Shown piece after piece: positions 24,701 to 29,939 of a stretch of 64,000 nucleotides of DNA (position 1 is its first letter; every line of letters starts with the position of its first letter). This stretch comes from Nematopogon swammerdamellus. Lineage: Eukaryota; Arthropoda; Insecta; Lepidoptera; Adelidae. A program made the position numbers and the translations under genes. The notes below the pieces were generated by a model. It saw nothing but the letters and a program-made list of their open reading frames with translations. It did no database searches and was not told the origin of the DNA. Location: positions 19,639,596-19,703,595 of the forward strand of contig OX336343.1 in the NCBI GenBank assembly GCA_946902875.1, read 5' to 3'.

Positions 24701-27267
24701 GCAAAATTTTATGGTCTACTTTATCAAAGGCTTTACGAAAGTCAGTATATACAGCATCGATTTGCTCTTGACGGTCAACGTTTGAAAATAAATAATTAGA
24801 ATAGATTAAGAGATTACTTGCGGTTGACCGTTTTTTAACAAATCCATGCTGTTGCTCAAGCAAATAACTATGAAGAATAGGATAAATCTCATTATGAACT
24901 AATCTTTCGAAGAGCTTCGATAATGCTGGTAGAATTGATATGGGACGATAGTTTTCGATATCAGATTTAGAGCCACTTTTGTGCACAGGCGTTATGTTCG
25001 CAATTTTCCAAATTGATGGGAATATTCCTTCAGAGAGACACTTATTGTAAACAATATATAACGGGCAGCAGATAGTATCTGCGGTTTGCACAAGGAAAAA
25101 TGGTGGAATTTGGTCATTTCCGGCACCTTTATTGGTATCTAGACATTTAATTTGTTTTAATATTCTATCCGGTGACAAATAAAGTGAGTCTATGTTAATT
25201 GAGTTATAGTCTGTATCAAGTGGCGGCACCCAACTATTTAGATCCAATGCTGAGGGTTCAAAGGTTGATTTAAAATATGCAGAAAACATGTTGCAAATGT
25301 CAACGGGGTTATTTGTTATGCAATCCTTAAATTTCATCGACGCAGGATATCCACCTCCACCACGACGACTGGATACATACGTCCAGAAATGTTTGATATT
25401 TGTTTTTATATTACCTTCAACTCGTTTCAAGTACTCAGTATAGCACTCAGCTGATGCCTTCTTAAACTGACCGCGTAATACAGAAAATACTTCATAGTCA
25501 GATGGATTATTATATGTTTTCCATTTTTTCCATGCTTTTGATTTTCTACAATACAGACGTTTTAATTCAGGACTGAACCACGATGCATAATTAGTAGATT
25601 TATTTGTAAAACTATCGTCCGTAAACCGACTTTACAGACAACCAATATTTTTTTTTATGGAAACTGATACGGTTGGCTACATCACCTACAACGTCCGTGA
25701 TGTCAGTCCATAACACCGGGTGAACTAGGTGCCATGTCAGTGCCTCCCGCTTTGATGGTGCCGGCTACACTGAACTGGTCGGAAAACAACTATTTACATA
25801 GCCGTTTCGACCGACGTTTCATTCGGTGCAGTGGTACCAACCCGGGCGGGTTAAACCCTACCACCAAGTAAGATTAGGAGGGAAGGGACCTACAGTTTTA
25901 CGAGGAATCCGAACCTCTGACAGCCTCCAACGGTCAGCGGTCACCCATCGAAGTACTGACTGCACCCAGCGTTGCTTAACATTCAATAGCGACAGTTGAC
26001 TGTCTGCACCACTGAGCTATCGAGGCTGACATCATCATACATCCATCATACTATGGAGTTACAATAAAGCGGTGTGGGACTGTCTCCCGGCGAGTATGTT
26101 TCCCGAATCCTTTAACCTGGGTGTCTTCAAACGTCGTGTCAACGGGGGGGGGGGGGGGGGGGGGGGGTTGGCTCTGTAGACTGTACCGTTGGTCCCTCGA
26201 TACAGCCACTTGATTTTTTTTATGTAAACCAACATGGTGGTTTACATAAAAAAAATTATATAGCGAGGACTGATTTAGGATTGCTTTATAATCTTCATCA
26301 AATTTTTAATCAAGCTTGTGTGTGAATTGTATCAGATTAAGTAAGGCATATCTTCACTTTACTTTCAAATTAAAATTGAGGATTATTTCTTTAGTACCCA
26401 AAGAGTGGACATTTCCGCCGTGCCATATAGAACACGTTACGGCCGACGACGACACCTCACAGAATATGGATAGGGAGGTCGAGAGCGGGACTGGTGGTTC
26501 CCCGCGTCCTTATCATCACAGACTAGCTGACGAGGGCTTGATGCGAGCCAAAGCGTAACGCATGCTGCAGAACTACAAAGTGTGGCCACTCGCTAGTCCC
26601 GACCTCGATTGAAATCCTTATCTACTGCCAATGGGCCCGGATATTATGTACGGTAAAGTCATCGCAAGCTCAGTTGGACACCTTCCCCTCCCCATAGTCA
26701 CAGGACAATAGTCGATGTGACACACATGTTGTGCAGCTGCGCTGAGAGTATTTTTATGCGTGTGACACGCGTGAATCACATCGAAGCAGTTAATTCAAAA
26801 TGATTATTATATTTCAGCTATACCTCTTCACGCAGTCGCGCTACATAGACCGGCGGAGGGTGGCCGCAGCGGTGCGTTTGCCGCCGGAAGAAATGCTCGA
26901 AATACTAGGAACTGTAGCCAAGTACAGCCAGTGCGCCGGTTGGGAACTCATGTACCCTCCGGACCTCGCGTTCGAGACGGCCTATCCCGACGTGGTCCAG
27001 CGTCAGAACCTCTACTGGGAAGCGAAGCAAAGGCAGTTCAACGAAATGCTGTCCGGTGAATTAGCCGTACCGAAGCGCCAACGAAAGAAGTCGCAACGGG
27101 AATCGTTCAGTTCGGATACACTGATGAGCCCGAAGCCACGTTGCAATAGCACTTCGGGCCACACCGATGAAGAGAGCGACGGTAGAAAGAGACAGAAGAA
27201 CAAGTCGGCTACCGGCCAAGGGAAACGGACCCGAAATCTTAGCGTGGGGAACGATAGCGCCTTATGA
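4669..27267 (+). CDS. POLR3E: RNA polymerase III subunit RPC5 (8 coding exons)
   Basis: Coding exons: 4669-4701, 7477-7695, 13127-13289, 14114-14226, 14627-14767, 20444-20651, 22723-22937, 26818-27267. Phases agree and the sum is 513 codons plus stop. RPC5 pairs with RPC4 as the TFIIF-like heterodimer of Pol III in the nucleus, acting in initiation and termination at tRNA, 5S and similar genes. Family blocks in order: EEEEDPVVAE (1-11), LYLFQYPVRP (24-33), SKGEQIAL (71-78), RPAYSYLD in exon 4, FEFMSRR in exon 5, LVEQIRALL in exon 6, PDVVQRQ (421-427). Residues 428-513 are a Lys/Arg/Ser-rich tail that could hold nuclear localisation signals. Human RPC5 is about 708 residues; its C-terminal winged-helix extension has no counterpart here. 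Introns are packed with transposons. Confidence 0.93.
4873..5880. mobile_element. Non-autonomous hAT-type element with CACGA repeats
   Basis: Short inverted ends CAGACTTGGCA... and ...TGCCACGTCTG are flanked by GTGGGTAT (4865-4872) and GTGGGTAC (5881-5888), a 7-of-8 match to an 8-bp target duplication, the hAT signature. Many CACGA/TCGTG words sit near both ends (4900-4990 and 5735-5875), as subterminal transposase-binding sites would. No transposase ORF is present. Confidence 0.75.
5178..5237. repeat. 20-bp GC-rich tandem repeat, three units
   Basis: The unit GGCGAGCGTCAAAGCGCGGC occurs three times in tandem, with one C-to-T change in the middle copy, after a CCG-rich lead-in. It lies within the non-autonomous hAT in RPC5 intron 1. 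Confidence 0.8.
6728..7424. mobile_element. piggyBac-like MITE in RPC5 intron 1
   Basis: The perfect 12-bp inverted ends CCACTCACGCGT / ACGCGTGAGTGG are flanked on both sides by TTAA (6724-6727, 7425-7428), the piggyBac target duplication. At 697 bp it has no coding capacity. Its right end lies 52 bp upstream of exon 2, so it forms part of the branch-point and polypyrimidine neighbourhood of that exon. Confidence 0.85.
7477..7695 (+). CDS. POLR3E: RPC5 coding exon 2
   Basis: The exon follows a CTCCCCAG acceptor and ends CAG|GTCAGT, phase 0 at both ends, 73 codons. It encodes IPVLLSQALAQHLYLFQYPV and ends at GEQIALNTDGHQ. This is the most conserved N-terminal block of RPC5 and makes the family assignment secure. 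An alternative upstream acceptor (AACAG ending at 7460) would add bases not supported by homology. Confidence 0.92.
7835..8210. repeat. Two common lepidopteran repeat fragments
   Basis: 7835-7905 holds the GAGGCCTATGTCCAGCAGTG ... GATGATGATGAT tail seen very widely in moth and butterfly DNA. 7978-8210 begins AAGCTGTGCCCGCGGCTCC, recurs at 56278-56350, and runs into an ACACTCAG tandem stretch (8152-8180). Neither codes for protein. Confidence 0.6.
8350..8420. repeat. Duplicated GCGGCCGATATCGGCCGC palindrome
   Basis: A perfect 18-bp palindrome at 8400-8417 is preceded by a one-mismatch copy at 8355-8372. Both sit in the same flanking words (TGGAGCGG ... CGCTTT). They lie in RPC5 intron 2 just before the hAT transposon. 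The function is unknown. Confidence 0.7.
8923..12587 (-). mobile_element. Complete hAT-superfamily DNA transposon
   Basis: The left end TAGGGGATGCA and right end TGCATGCCCTA are imperfect inverted repeats, flanked on both sides by a perfect 8-bp target duplication TATACAGT (8915-8922, 12588-12595). Subterminal GGTTCTTTTCGGTTC-type words lie at both ends (8937-9025 and 12485-12560). The 3665-bp element carries one uninterrupted transposase on the minus strand and a very GC-rich stretch at 12285-12420 between the transposase start and the right end, possibly promoter DNA. It is inserted in RPC5 intron 2, antisense to the gene. Confidence 0.9.
9162..11273 (-). CDS. hAT transposase, intact 703 residues
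   Basis: This DNA transposase would excise and reinsert the surrounding element. Residues 14-56 form a BED-type zinc finger (C31-x2-C34 ... H51-x4-H56). The catalytic core follows, with FDEWSS near residue 193, CIAHAIQLA, and GQTRWSSM downstream. The C-terminal hAT dimerisation block includes SVEPERIFSSAG and LDALSFLRSYF near residues 655-692. The reading frame is open for the full family length without frameshift or stop, which suggests recent activity. Low-complexity acidic runs (IEDEDDIS, DDNDEEEDG) lie in the middle. Whether it is expressed cannot be told from DNA. Confidence 0.93.
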   Translation of the reverse strand: MDFEEVINKTSDKSSIWHFYLRAKNKCSAKCKICQKILKSVGGSTSSLHKHLKNIHDTNVTSESSVGVIRNSTPGTDTLDQVQATTSTSATSVSSDAVPKKKIKLTDFYESDANPTMQVMVSRMASLDGMAYRTFTCSEDLRLLFDKQGHKLPKSANTIREIILKEFAKRKQEIVIEIKKILSEGHKFSISFDEWSSNRNRRYLAITIHSQYFSGDQKYWNLGLVRVYGSMNAEKCVKEIERKLDEYGVCLTKDVVAQTTDGCSLMVKFGKYLNTYHQLCIAHAIQLAIVDVMYKKPQISEDTDLEQYIEDEDDISLAELALRMRNGEICDVIDNADDNDEEEDGVTFVQNSSIPEDRFHESNFEYYDLICRVRKIVKIFKKSPTRNDDILQKYVLTDFGQEYSLLLDGQTRWSSMAIMLNRFLKLKGPITKAMIDIKSGITFTEYDWQNMQELANILDIIKLIVEALCRRDASLVTADVAVKFALKKLHNMNTYLSNKMLAALKKRYKQRRIIQAATLQYLSNPTKYFSSLEMENEDFDIFPRPTCEEMCQEIAFLIQRTNSSAEAEVLIVQNNQERGREEQDNIHLTNEEELNRELQKAVAPTTTKRMGGYPDNLDSLSATIKVEMALFEDGGKRGRYISLAYDHLMSIAPTSVEPERIFSSAGILCNRLRSSLSDKSLDALSFLRSYFQTKRLARFGKNN
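12596..13126 (+). other. RPC5 intron 2, distal part
   Basis: AT-rich DNA with no recognised gene. CCAAAGGGTTAA at 13058-13069 looks like a piggyBac-type right end with TTAA, but no matching left end was found nearby. The polypyrimidine tract and TTTTGCAG acceptor of exon 3 close the intron. Confidence 0.5.
13127..13289 (+). CDS. POLR3E: RPC5 coding exon 3
   Basis: The acceptor is TTTTGCAG and the donor AAAG|GTGAAA; the exon ends in phase 1. It encodes ESSRFNKDKDREKGQY ... YAVAVLQDKELHCTPIK and then one base of a Gly codon. The LHCTPIKG stretch matches LHLTPLHG in the vertebrate protein. Confidence 0.9.
13290..14113 (-). pseudogene. RPC5 intron 3 with retroelement ORF relic
   Basis: Roughly 13600-13930 is related at DNA level to 19440-19760: both hold a CTCGACCTCCCT block, a TTCTTGAA(G/C)A block and a TTTCGGTAT or TCCTTCGGTAT end. 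In the better-kept second copy the minus strand reads EVGARGLPAKSLYSL, a motif I know from repeat-derived proteins in Lepidoptera. Here the frame is broken. The rest of the intron is unrecognised. Confidence 0.45.
14114..14226 (+). CDS. POLR3E: RPC5 coding exon 4
   Basis: The exon starts after TTGCAG in phase 1 and ends CAG|GTTCCA, a weaker donor. It encodes (G)IVQMRPAYSYLDRQEQ followed by an acidic run SEDEEEEDAQQ. The same order, RPxxSYLD then acidic, occurs in vertebrate RPC5. Confidence 0.88.
14247..14590 (+). repeat. SINE-A copy, nearly filling RPC5 intron 4
   Basis: The family starts with a tRNA-like head (CCTCGGTAGCT ... CGTGGTTCGGATTCCAC), then a body with GTTCAGTGTAGCCGGCACGA and an end AGCCAA ... 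GTCAGGTTCCATAAA. This copy is old and diverged. It occupies almost all of the 400-bp intron. Other copies in the window are listed separately. Confidence 0.75.
14627..14767 (+). CDS. POLR3E: RPC5 coding exon 5
   Basis: The acceptor is CATTTTCAG and the donor GAA|GTGAGT; phase 0 at both ends, 47 codons. It encodes VMVSFARQETDMAKKAREKS, then FEFMSRRSADEPW. This aligns with the VRFSRPESEQARQRR ... YEFLQKKHAEEPW block of vertebrate RPC5. Confidence 0.92.
15052..15767 (+). CDS. LINE ORF1 (PHD-like finger), split by a -1 frame change
   Basis: The start ATG at 15052 gives MSKCYKCVKS and a cysteine-rich finger (CYKC, CDGC, CIKC, CSQC), then a coiled-coil-like stretch and a domain with NIIAFNIPE and RLGKP. 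This frame ends at 15681. Homology to ORF1 C-termini (ASDQTPMQR ... NLTIKYVKGSPTIV) continues in the -1 frame up to 15767. The switch point falls at a run of nine A at 15595-15603. It may be a one-base deletion or a -1 ribosomal slip. The product would bind RNA and chaperone retrotransposition. Confidence 0.75.
15800..18607 (+). CDS. LINE ORF2: endonuclease and reverse transcriptase, 935 aa
   Basis: Residues 1-230 are an APE-type endonuclease (TETWL near 33, AGDFNY near 145, GKSDHV near 220). Residues about 440-720 are the reverse transcriptase, with STGPDGIPGSI, NYRPISLTSI, YLDFERAFDKVPH, LSGVPQGSVLAPTLFGLYI and the catalytic FADDAK near 670. The C-terminal part ends TNSFKNRLDKHLKK. The frame has no stops or shifts over the full family length, so the enzyme could be active. 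It is in the same orientation as RPC5 and starts 33 bp after the recoded end of ORF1. Confidence 0.92.
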   Translation: MTLLYTNLDSLHPKFDLLLLEINKNKPSFVLLTETWLKSADRSGTYHIPYYTLYRQDRIHRSKKRGGGVAIYVRNNINGHPIIASVNSMYTQPSIEALYLDIRVNHFHFLLVAVYRPDDNDYMQHDQLLYDNLKRAMEKNTVVIAGDFNYRNICWPLRATQKCDGSSLIFQDFFLNSSLVQLVTEPTRYRENNTPSLLDLILCNDDCLITNLWLRSPIGKSDHVCIYFQIQYQVENCSIKNSKPRRLFHKINFESFNKDLATDLNIDLHDANAQDKWKKFHSLVQVNIEKHAPLKRNAKPSNKPWIDADAMTMIKEKSLLWKAYVKEKNTANYQAYRATNNKCVAYIRKARSLFESKIVLSGDKAFYSYIRNQMSSKVTIPPAVRDSKGNMVVEPSLIADCFAEEFQKAYSLETPITTPLALDQSTRVAETINDISFNPDTIKRLENLDAASSTGPDGIPGSILKNCSNVILPALQDIMISSFESGIVPLDWKHSIVTPIYKKGDKMTPSNYRPISLTSITCKCMERLIVNSLQNFLKSEHIISTHQHGFVPRRSTITNLLICLDHWTQEFDSKNPVDVIYLDFERAFDKVPHRRLLVKLEHLGIRGKLLTWIENYLVGRTYQVRVGDCLSGVRDVLSGVPQGSVLAPTLFGLYISDICAVIQAMSSLFADDAKLIANPIVSSGTLRDDLDRILEWTRHWLIRTNPSKCTVLHIGNNNPRLQYKIGTDIIFSTQAQKDLGITISEDLKWANHIETIVKRANAILYVVRKSFQNLTIETLIKIYKSHIRPLLEYGFQIWNPYFVKDITLLERVQRRATKIPKSLKRKPYEERLKILNLTTLEQRRERGDLIETYKILNQHYDCPELENLFTRNTNSHLRGHSLKLNVTVSSTNPRRNFLSNRAVEMWNKLPEDVVQAPTTNSFKNRLDKHLKKTPN
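18710..19300 (-). pseudogene. Degraded LINE reverse-transcriptase relic
   Basis: Minus-strand frames read TQRQRLVSELEQTLWSIYEW then GRSNLIEFNTSKRHT, resembling the region of non-LTR reverse transcriptases just after the catalytic box. Further pieces in other frames follow. Many frameshifts; a (GT)n run sits at 19108-19122. Confidence 0.5.
19320..19770 (-). pseudogene. Retroelement ORF relic (EVGARGLPAKSLYSL)
   Basis: The minus strand is open for 102 residues (19462-19770) and includes IPKDHNIKLNKY and FAVEVGARGLPAKSLYSL. I know the motif from repeat-derived proteins in Lepidoptera, without a firm family name. The adjacent block 19320-19445 (GACTAGCGAGTGGCCACT; CGTTTCGGCTCGCATCAAG) recurs inverted at 26500-26640 and, diverged, at 33945-34075. 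Confidence 0.5.
20444..20651 (+). CDS. POLR3E: RPC5 coding exon 6
   Basis: The acceptor is GTCTTGCAG and the donor GAAT|GTGAGA, ending in phase 1. It encodes LERLKLFSPN, a Pro/Ala-rich linker (LVPAPPSEETSAPDAAADQP), and LHKLNLVEQIRALLKE. The last part aligns with LRTLPLADQIKILMKN of vertebrate RPC5. Base composition is strongly GC-rich against AT-rich introns. Confidence 0.9.
20714..21013. mobile_element. pogo/Tigger-like MITE
   Basis: The ends CAGTAGGCGCTTGGTAATCC and its mirror (GGATTACCGAGCGCCTACTG) differ by one base. TA flanks both sides (20712-20713, 21014-21015). CAGTA(G)-type ends with TA duplication are characteristic of pogo elements. A poly-A run lies inside. It is non-coding and about 300 bp long. 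Confidence 0.85.
21236..21510 (+). repeat. SINE-B copy
   Basis: This block (AGAATAGCCCCACTGCATCT ... AGCACAACACCGATTACTCT ... CGGGATACGGCGTGTGGTG) recurs inverted at 51505-51807, and parts recur at 51908-52128 and 44620-44705. It has internal inverted segments (GTGTTGTGCTGCA / TGTAGCACAACAC). Family name unknown. Confidence 0.7.
21605..22620. repeat. Interspersed repeat split by a piggyBac-like MITE
   Basis: 21640-21852 and 22553-22620 together match 41300-41520 plus 41823-41890 (shared CTGTCAAAATAATTA, CAATCAAACAGAAACAACAA and GGTCTCCGTGGGTTAT words). Here the two halves are separated by 21857-22547; at the second locus they are separated by a SINE-A. The family is unnamed. Confidence 0.65.
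21857..22547. mobile_element. piggyBac-like MITE (TTAA ... TTTAA)
   Basis: The left end is TTAA|CCCTTTGG and the right end CCAAAGG, then TTTAA, so the TTAA target and an 8-bp end differ by one base. It lies inside another repeat, which shows the insertion boundaries. GC-rich CGCGCGC words sit near both ends. No ORF. Confidence 0.65.
22723..22937 (+). CDS. POLR3E: RPC5 coding exon 7
   Basis: The acceptor is GATTGCAG and the donor GTG|GTCAGT; it starts in phase 1 and ends in phase 0. It encodes KLMTYTEISSLVERW, a GC-rich middle, and SGVPAHHMCTARDYV. The end aligns with GVPAEVLCRGRDFV in vertebrates. Confidence 0.9.
22984..23107. repeat. Interspersed repeat, copy 2 (partner at 268-392)
   Basis: Same family as 268-392, beginning TTGACGTGATAACGTCACG. 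It lies 46 bp after the exon 7 donor, in RPC5 intron 7. Confidence 0.6.
23390..23640. repeat. AT-rich degenerate (AAATTAAATC)n tract
   Basis: About 200 bp composed of AAATTAAAT/AAATCAAAT variants. On the minus strand it lies downstream of the Jockey-like LINE ORF and could be its decayed 3' tail, or an independent degenerate microsatellite. Confidence 0.6.
23652..25430 (-). CDS. LINE reverse transcriptase, 592 aa from first ATG
   Basis: The frame contains NTNKGAGNDQIPPFFL-type entry residues (DTNKGAGNDQIPP), NYRPISILPALSKLFERLV, YTDFRKAFDKVDH, TSGVPQGSILGPFLFILFIN and the catalytic IYADDIKIY, followed by the thumb and a C-terminal Cys/His-poor region. The upstream frame adds about 65 residues (FSPELKRLYCRKSKAWKKW) without a start codon. 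It is uninterrupted but lacks the endonuclease, so it is not autonomous. Confidence 0.85.
   Translation of the reverse strand: MKRVEGNIKTNIKHFWTYVSSRRGGGGYPASMKFKDCITNNPVDICNMFSAYFKSTFEPSALDLNSWVPPLDTDYNSINIDSLYLSPDRILKQIKCLDTNKGAGNDQIPPFFLVQTADTICCPLYIVYNKCLSEGIFPSIWKIANITPVHKSGSKSDIENYRPISILPALSKLFERLVHNEIYPILHSYLLEQQHGFVKKRSTASNLLIYSNYLFSNVDRQEQIDAVYTDFRKAFDKVDHKILLDKIAYNGIKGSLLRWFASYISNRTQRVVVNGYESECVRVTSGVPQGSILGPFLFILFINDVSRCFKNCHFLIYADDIKIYRIIRKLEDCSDFQRDLDEFYRYTVDNKLKLSIDKYKTITFTKKRRTVQFDYSIGGHKLQCVSTIRDLGVLLDSKLHLDQHIESITNNAYRMMGFVLRTAVNFRSTQTYIYLYNTLIRSQLEYATSVWNPFYDKYVKSIEKMQSKFYYIMHRRCFREKLAYTELLSRYSILRLSQRRDLLDAVNLYKICNNYFDCPALTREIGFRIPTMNTRSNDVFSVGLSHTNAGKRAPIHRVCINFNKYFSSLDIHYLSLHSYKRTVTIIIKESIL
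23652..25625 (-). mobile_element. 5'-truncated Jockey-type LINE, antisense in RPC5 intron 7
   Basis: The minus-strand frame is open from about 25625 to 23652. The reverse transcriptase is complete (next entry) but the endonuclease and ORF1 are missing, the usual result of incomplete reverse transcription. Its 5' edge abuts a short repeat also found at 1350-1393, then a SINE-A at 25650. Confidence 0.85.
25650..26033 (-). repeat. SINE-A full-length copy
   Basis: Read on the minus strand, it runs from the tRNA-like head (CAGCCTCGATAGCTCAGTGG) through the body to GTAGCCAACC ... GTTTCCAT and a poly-A end. The A-box-like TAGCTCAGTGG and the B-box-like GGTTCGGATTCC (degenerate here) support a Pol III tRNA origin. 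Confidence 0.8.
26040..26220 (+). repeat. LINE 3'-end fragment with a 24-base G run
   Basis: Words GTGTGGGACTGTCTCCCGG and TTTAACCTGGGTGTCTTCAA read as the W(N/D)xLPA(S/H)xFP ... F(K/N)RRV end of a non-LTR ORF2. It is interrupted by 24 consecutive G at 26144-26167. The next 60 bp contain a small inverted repeat around ACCAACATGGTGGT. Confidence 0.5.
26400..26680 (+). repeat. Retroelement-related repeat block
   Basis: ACTAGCTGACGAGGGCTTGA and GGCCACTCGCTAGTCCCGAC here are the inverted counterpart of 19325-19460, and a diverged copy is at 33945-34075. Recurrence is the only evidence; no frame is kept. Confidence 0.5.
26818..27267 (+). CDS. POLR3E: RPC5 terminal coding exon 8
   Basis: The acceptor is ATTTCAG. 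149 codons and a TGA stop. It starts LYLFTQSRYIDRRRV, equivalent to the MWKFTQSRWVVRKEV block, and reaches YPDVVQRQNLYW, equivalent to HPDVVQRQHMLW. After that the sequence is a polar tail with PKRQRKKSQR and GRKRQKNKS. No later exon for the vertebrate C-terminal winged-helix region was found. Confidence 0.92.
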   Translation, partial: LYLFTQSRYIDRRRVAAAVRLPPEEMLEILGTVAKYSQCAGWELMYPPDLAFETAYPDVVQRQNLYWEAKQRQFNEMLSGELAVPKRQRKKSQRESFSSDTLMSPKPRCNSTSGHTDEESDGRKRQKNKSATGQGKRTRNLSVGNDSAL

Positions 27268-27419
27268 TGCGCGTAGGTAGGTAGGTTATCCAATTGAGGT
27301 TCGAAGCGGGAGCTCAGCTCGGTGTGGTCGGTGCTAAGAGTGAGATTAGGGGGCGCAGAGTATGTGGGGTGTCGCGAAAATGGTGTATATATCTGAAAAG
27401 GGCTGATTTTGAAGCTGCC

Positions 27420-27530
27420 ACATCTTGTTTTAACGAAGATGCCCGTGCACAGCCCGTAAACTCATTCGAGAACAGGCTGGATAAATATTTAAAAGCACAA
27501 AACAATCTACATAAAATATACCATCAGTGA
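27420..27530 (+). pseudogene. LINE ORF2 C-terminal fragment downstream of RPC5
   Basis: The frame reads AQPVNSFENRLDKYLKAQNN then a stop, nearly the same as the TNSFKNRLDKHLKK end of the LINE in RPC5 intron 5. It lies 150 bp past the RPC5 stop, within or just beyond its 3' UTR. Confidence 0.6.
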
Positions 27531-27560
27531 ACTATGTAATAACTATGTAATCTATGGATA

Positions 27561-27795
27561 AAGAGTGTTTCATCTAAAAGTTCCCTTCGCCGTTATGTTG
27601 GTAGTGCTTAAATTAGTGTTGCCAGATTGTGAAGATTATATTACCTAATAATGAGGAGTTTTCCTCATGTCATTTTTATTAAAAAATTTGGATAAATACC
27701 GATAATTACGGGTAAATCTGTACACATAGCAACCCTCAACACTGTTTTTGACAGCCAACATAACGGCGAAGGGAACTTTTAGATGAAACACTCTT
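27561..27795. mobile_element. 235-bp MITE with 41-bp perfect TIRs
   Basis: The left arm 27561-27601 (AAGAGTGTTTCATCTAAAAG...) is the exact reverse complement of 27755-27795, with TA on both flanks (27559-27560, 27796-27797). This is a Tc1/mariner-type MITE that looks recent because the arms are identical. An AATAAA follows at 27804-27809 and could serve RPC5 polyadenylation. Confidence 0.92.
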
Positions 27796-27809
27796 TACAA
27801 TACAATAAA

Positions 27810-28918
27810 CAAACATTCGCTTTGGCCGCTAGTTCATCAAAATGTTTGAAATGTTTTTACAGTGCTACTGCTATCACGGCTTCTTCCTGCCGCAATATCT
27901 AAAAAAATCTTTTCGAAATGTTCACTAAGGTTCTACAACAAAATTGCTTTAGTTGTAGGTCAATCAACCTTTTGCACTTAAACCAATTTTCGCAACGCCC
28001 AGTGTTGTATCAACTTGGCTCTCTCAATGTGAATCGGAGTGTCTTACCCGCTCGAACCAAAGTCGAGTTAAAATCTAAACTCTACATGGCTGTTATTTTA
28101 GATAATGCGTTGATGTATTTACAACTTAGTAATATATTCCTAGGATGAGATCGCTGACTGTATAAATTATTGCCGAATAAATTCTTAGCTGTAAGTTTTT
28201 TATTGTTTAAAATTTGATGGTCCGCACCCACAGACTGCGTATCCAAAAAGACCCGAAATTCGCGTTCCCTCCATCCGTGCCAGAATATAACCTATAAATC
28301 ATAAAACGCCGCTGAGAGCCGAGCTCTTTGTCAGTGTCTGCGTTGCTGGTAAGTGTTTATTTGCGTTTAGCATGTCGCACACGATGAAGGTAATGTAAAA
28401 TATAAGGTATATTTTACATTACCGTTTAACTTAGTCGTTAATATACCTAATTCTTTGTATTTTTATATGTTAGTACTAAGTATGTACTCCCTTTATATTT
28501 CTTCATTTATACATGCAAAACCGAAAACGAAGAGAAAAAATACGTCCCGACCAGGATTCTAACCTGGAACTCCAACTTAAGCCACCAGCGCATTACCAAT
28601 TTGCCATTGGTTCGATGATGACGTATTCTCTCTGAATTTTGTACATTTGCATCCTCTATAGTAGGTATGACGCAATCTCCTGCGTTCGATCAACTTGCAC
28701 GATTCCATATTGAATCTTATTTACACAGCACTTTCATTTTTATTAGGTTTTATAATAAATTTATTAAAGGATGAATGTTTTGGTGTTTAAAAAAAAATGA
28801 CCAGGGTTAATTTATAGTAGATGCGACGCTACGCAATGCATATTCTATAAATTTAACCCTAACCTAATGTTGAGACGAGCCGGCCCTCGCTGTACGAATA
28901 ATGTCTCGTGAAATTGAA
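27810..28918. other. Convergent intergenic DNA
   Basis: No gene recognised. A second AATAAA lies at 28176-28181. At about 28545-28630 the minus strand has tRNA-like words (ATTGGTAATGCGCTGGTGG, CCAGGTTAGAATCCTGG), likely a tRNA-derived relic. Confidence 0.4.
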
Positions 28919-29939
28919 AGACATCGGGGGTCACCGCGGGGGTGGCGGGGGGAGGGGGTGGAAGTTTGCTTCTGCCGCGCTTCACTTTGTACCCTATTCC
29001 TTCAAAACTATAGGTATTAGGGCAAGTGTGATGTCATTTTCGGATAACTCAAGGATGACGGATTCATTTCTGGAAGAAACATTTTGCCTTTCTATACAAA
29101 AAAATATAAATATTAGGCAAAACTCACAAAACGTGAAAATTTTTTTTTTAAATAAACGTTTACTTTTGAACTACTAAAGATAAAGATAAATAAAAAATAT
29201 TTGCTAAAAGCTGCATTTACCAGGATTACAAATATGTAAATTTTATTGGGATGGAGTAATAATAAGGGAGTGAAAAAAAAATTCAAAACAGTGTGGTGTA
29301 TTTACATTTTGAGGCGAACATAGCCAAAACAGTACCTAGGTGATACGTAATAATTATTATTATTATACATTGGTAAAATTATTGCTAATTAAACATTAAA
29401 TTATTCACATACACACACACACACACACACCCTCAAATACACACACACATACCTACCTTACCCATGTTTGTGATTGCTACCTAAAGTAAATGCTTTATAT
29501 TTATTACCATGTCGTAATTTTTTTATGGAAACTGACACGGTTGGCTACATCACCTACAACATCCGTGATGTCAGCCCATAACACCGGGTGACCTAGGTGC
29601 CATGTCATTGCTTCCCTTCATTTCGCGCCGGCTACACTGAACTGGACGGAAAACACGAACTATTCGCATAGCCGTTTCGACCGAAGTTCTATTAATTTCA
29701 TAAAGTTCTATTAACAGTTTATATTAGTTCTATTAATTTGTAGATTATTTATTAGGTACGTAGTAAGTACGTACCTATGCCTACTTACCTATATCCATTA
29801 GAGCCGAGGGGGCGGCGGATAGCTGCGGGGTGCGTATGATTCTAGTCGCCCCCCGCGCCGCACCGTACGTGCGCCGCCGCCGCGTTTAAGAGCGTATAAG
29901 AGCGACAGTCTAAAAAATATAACTAGAGAAAAACGTGGC

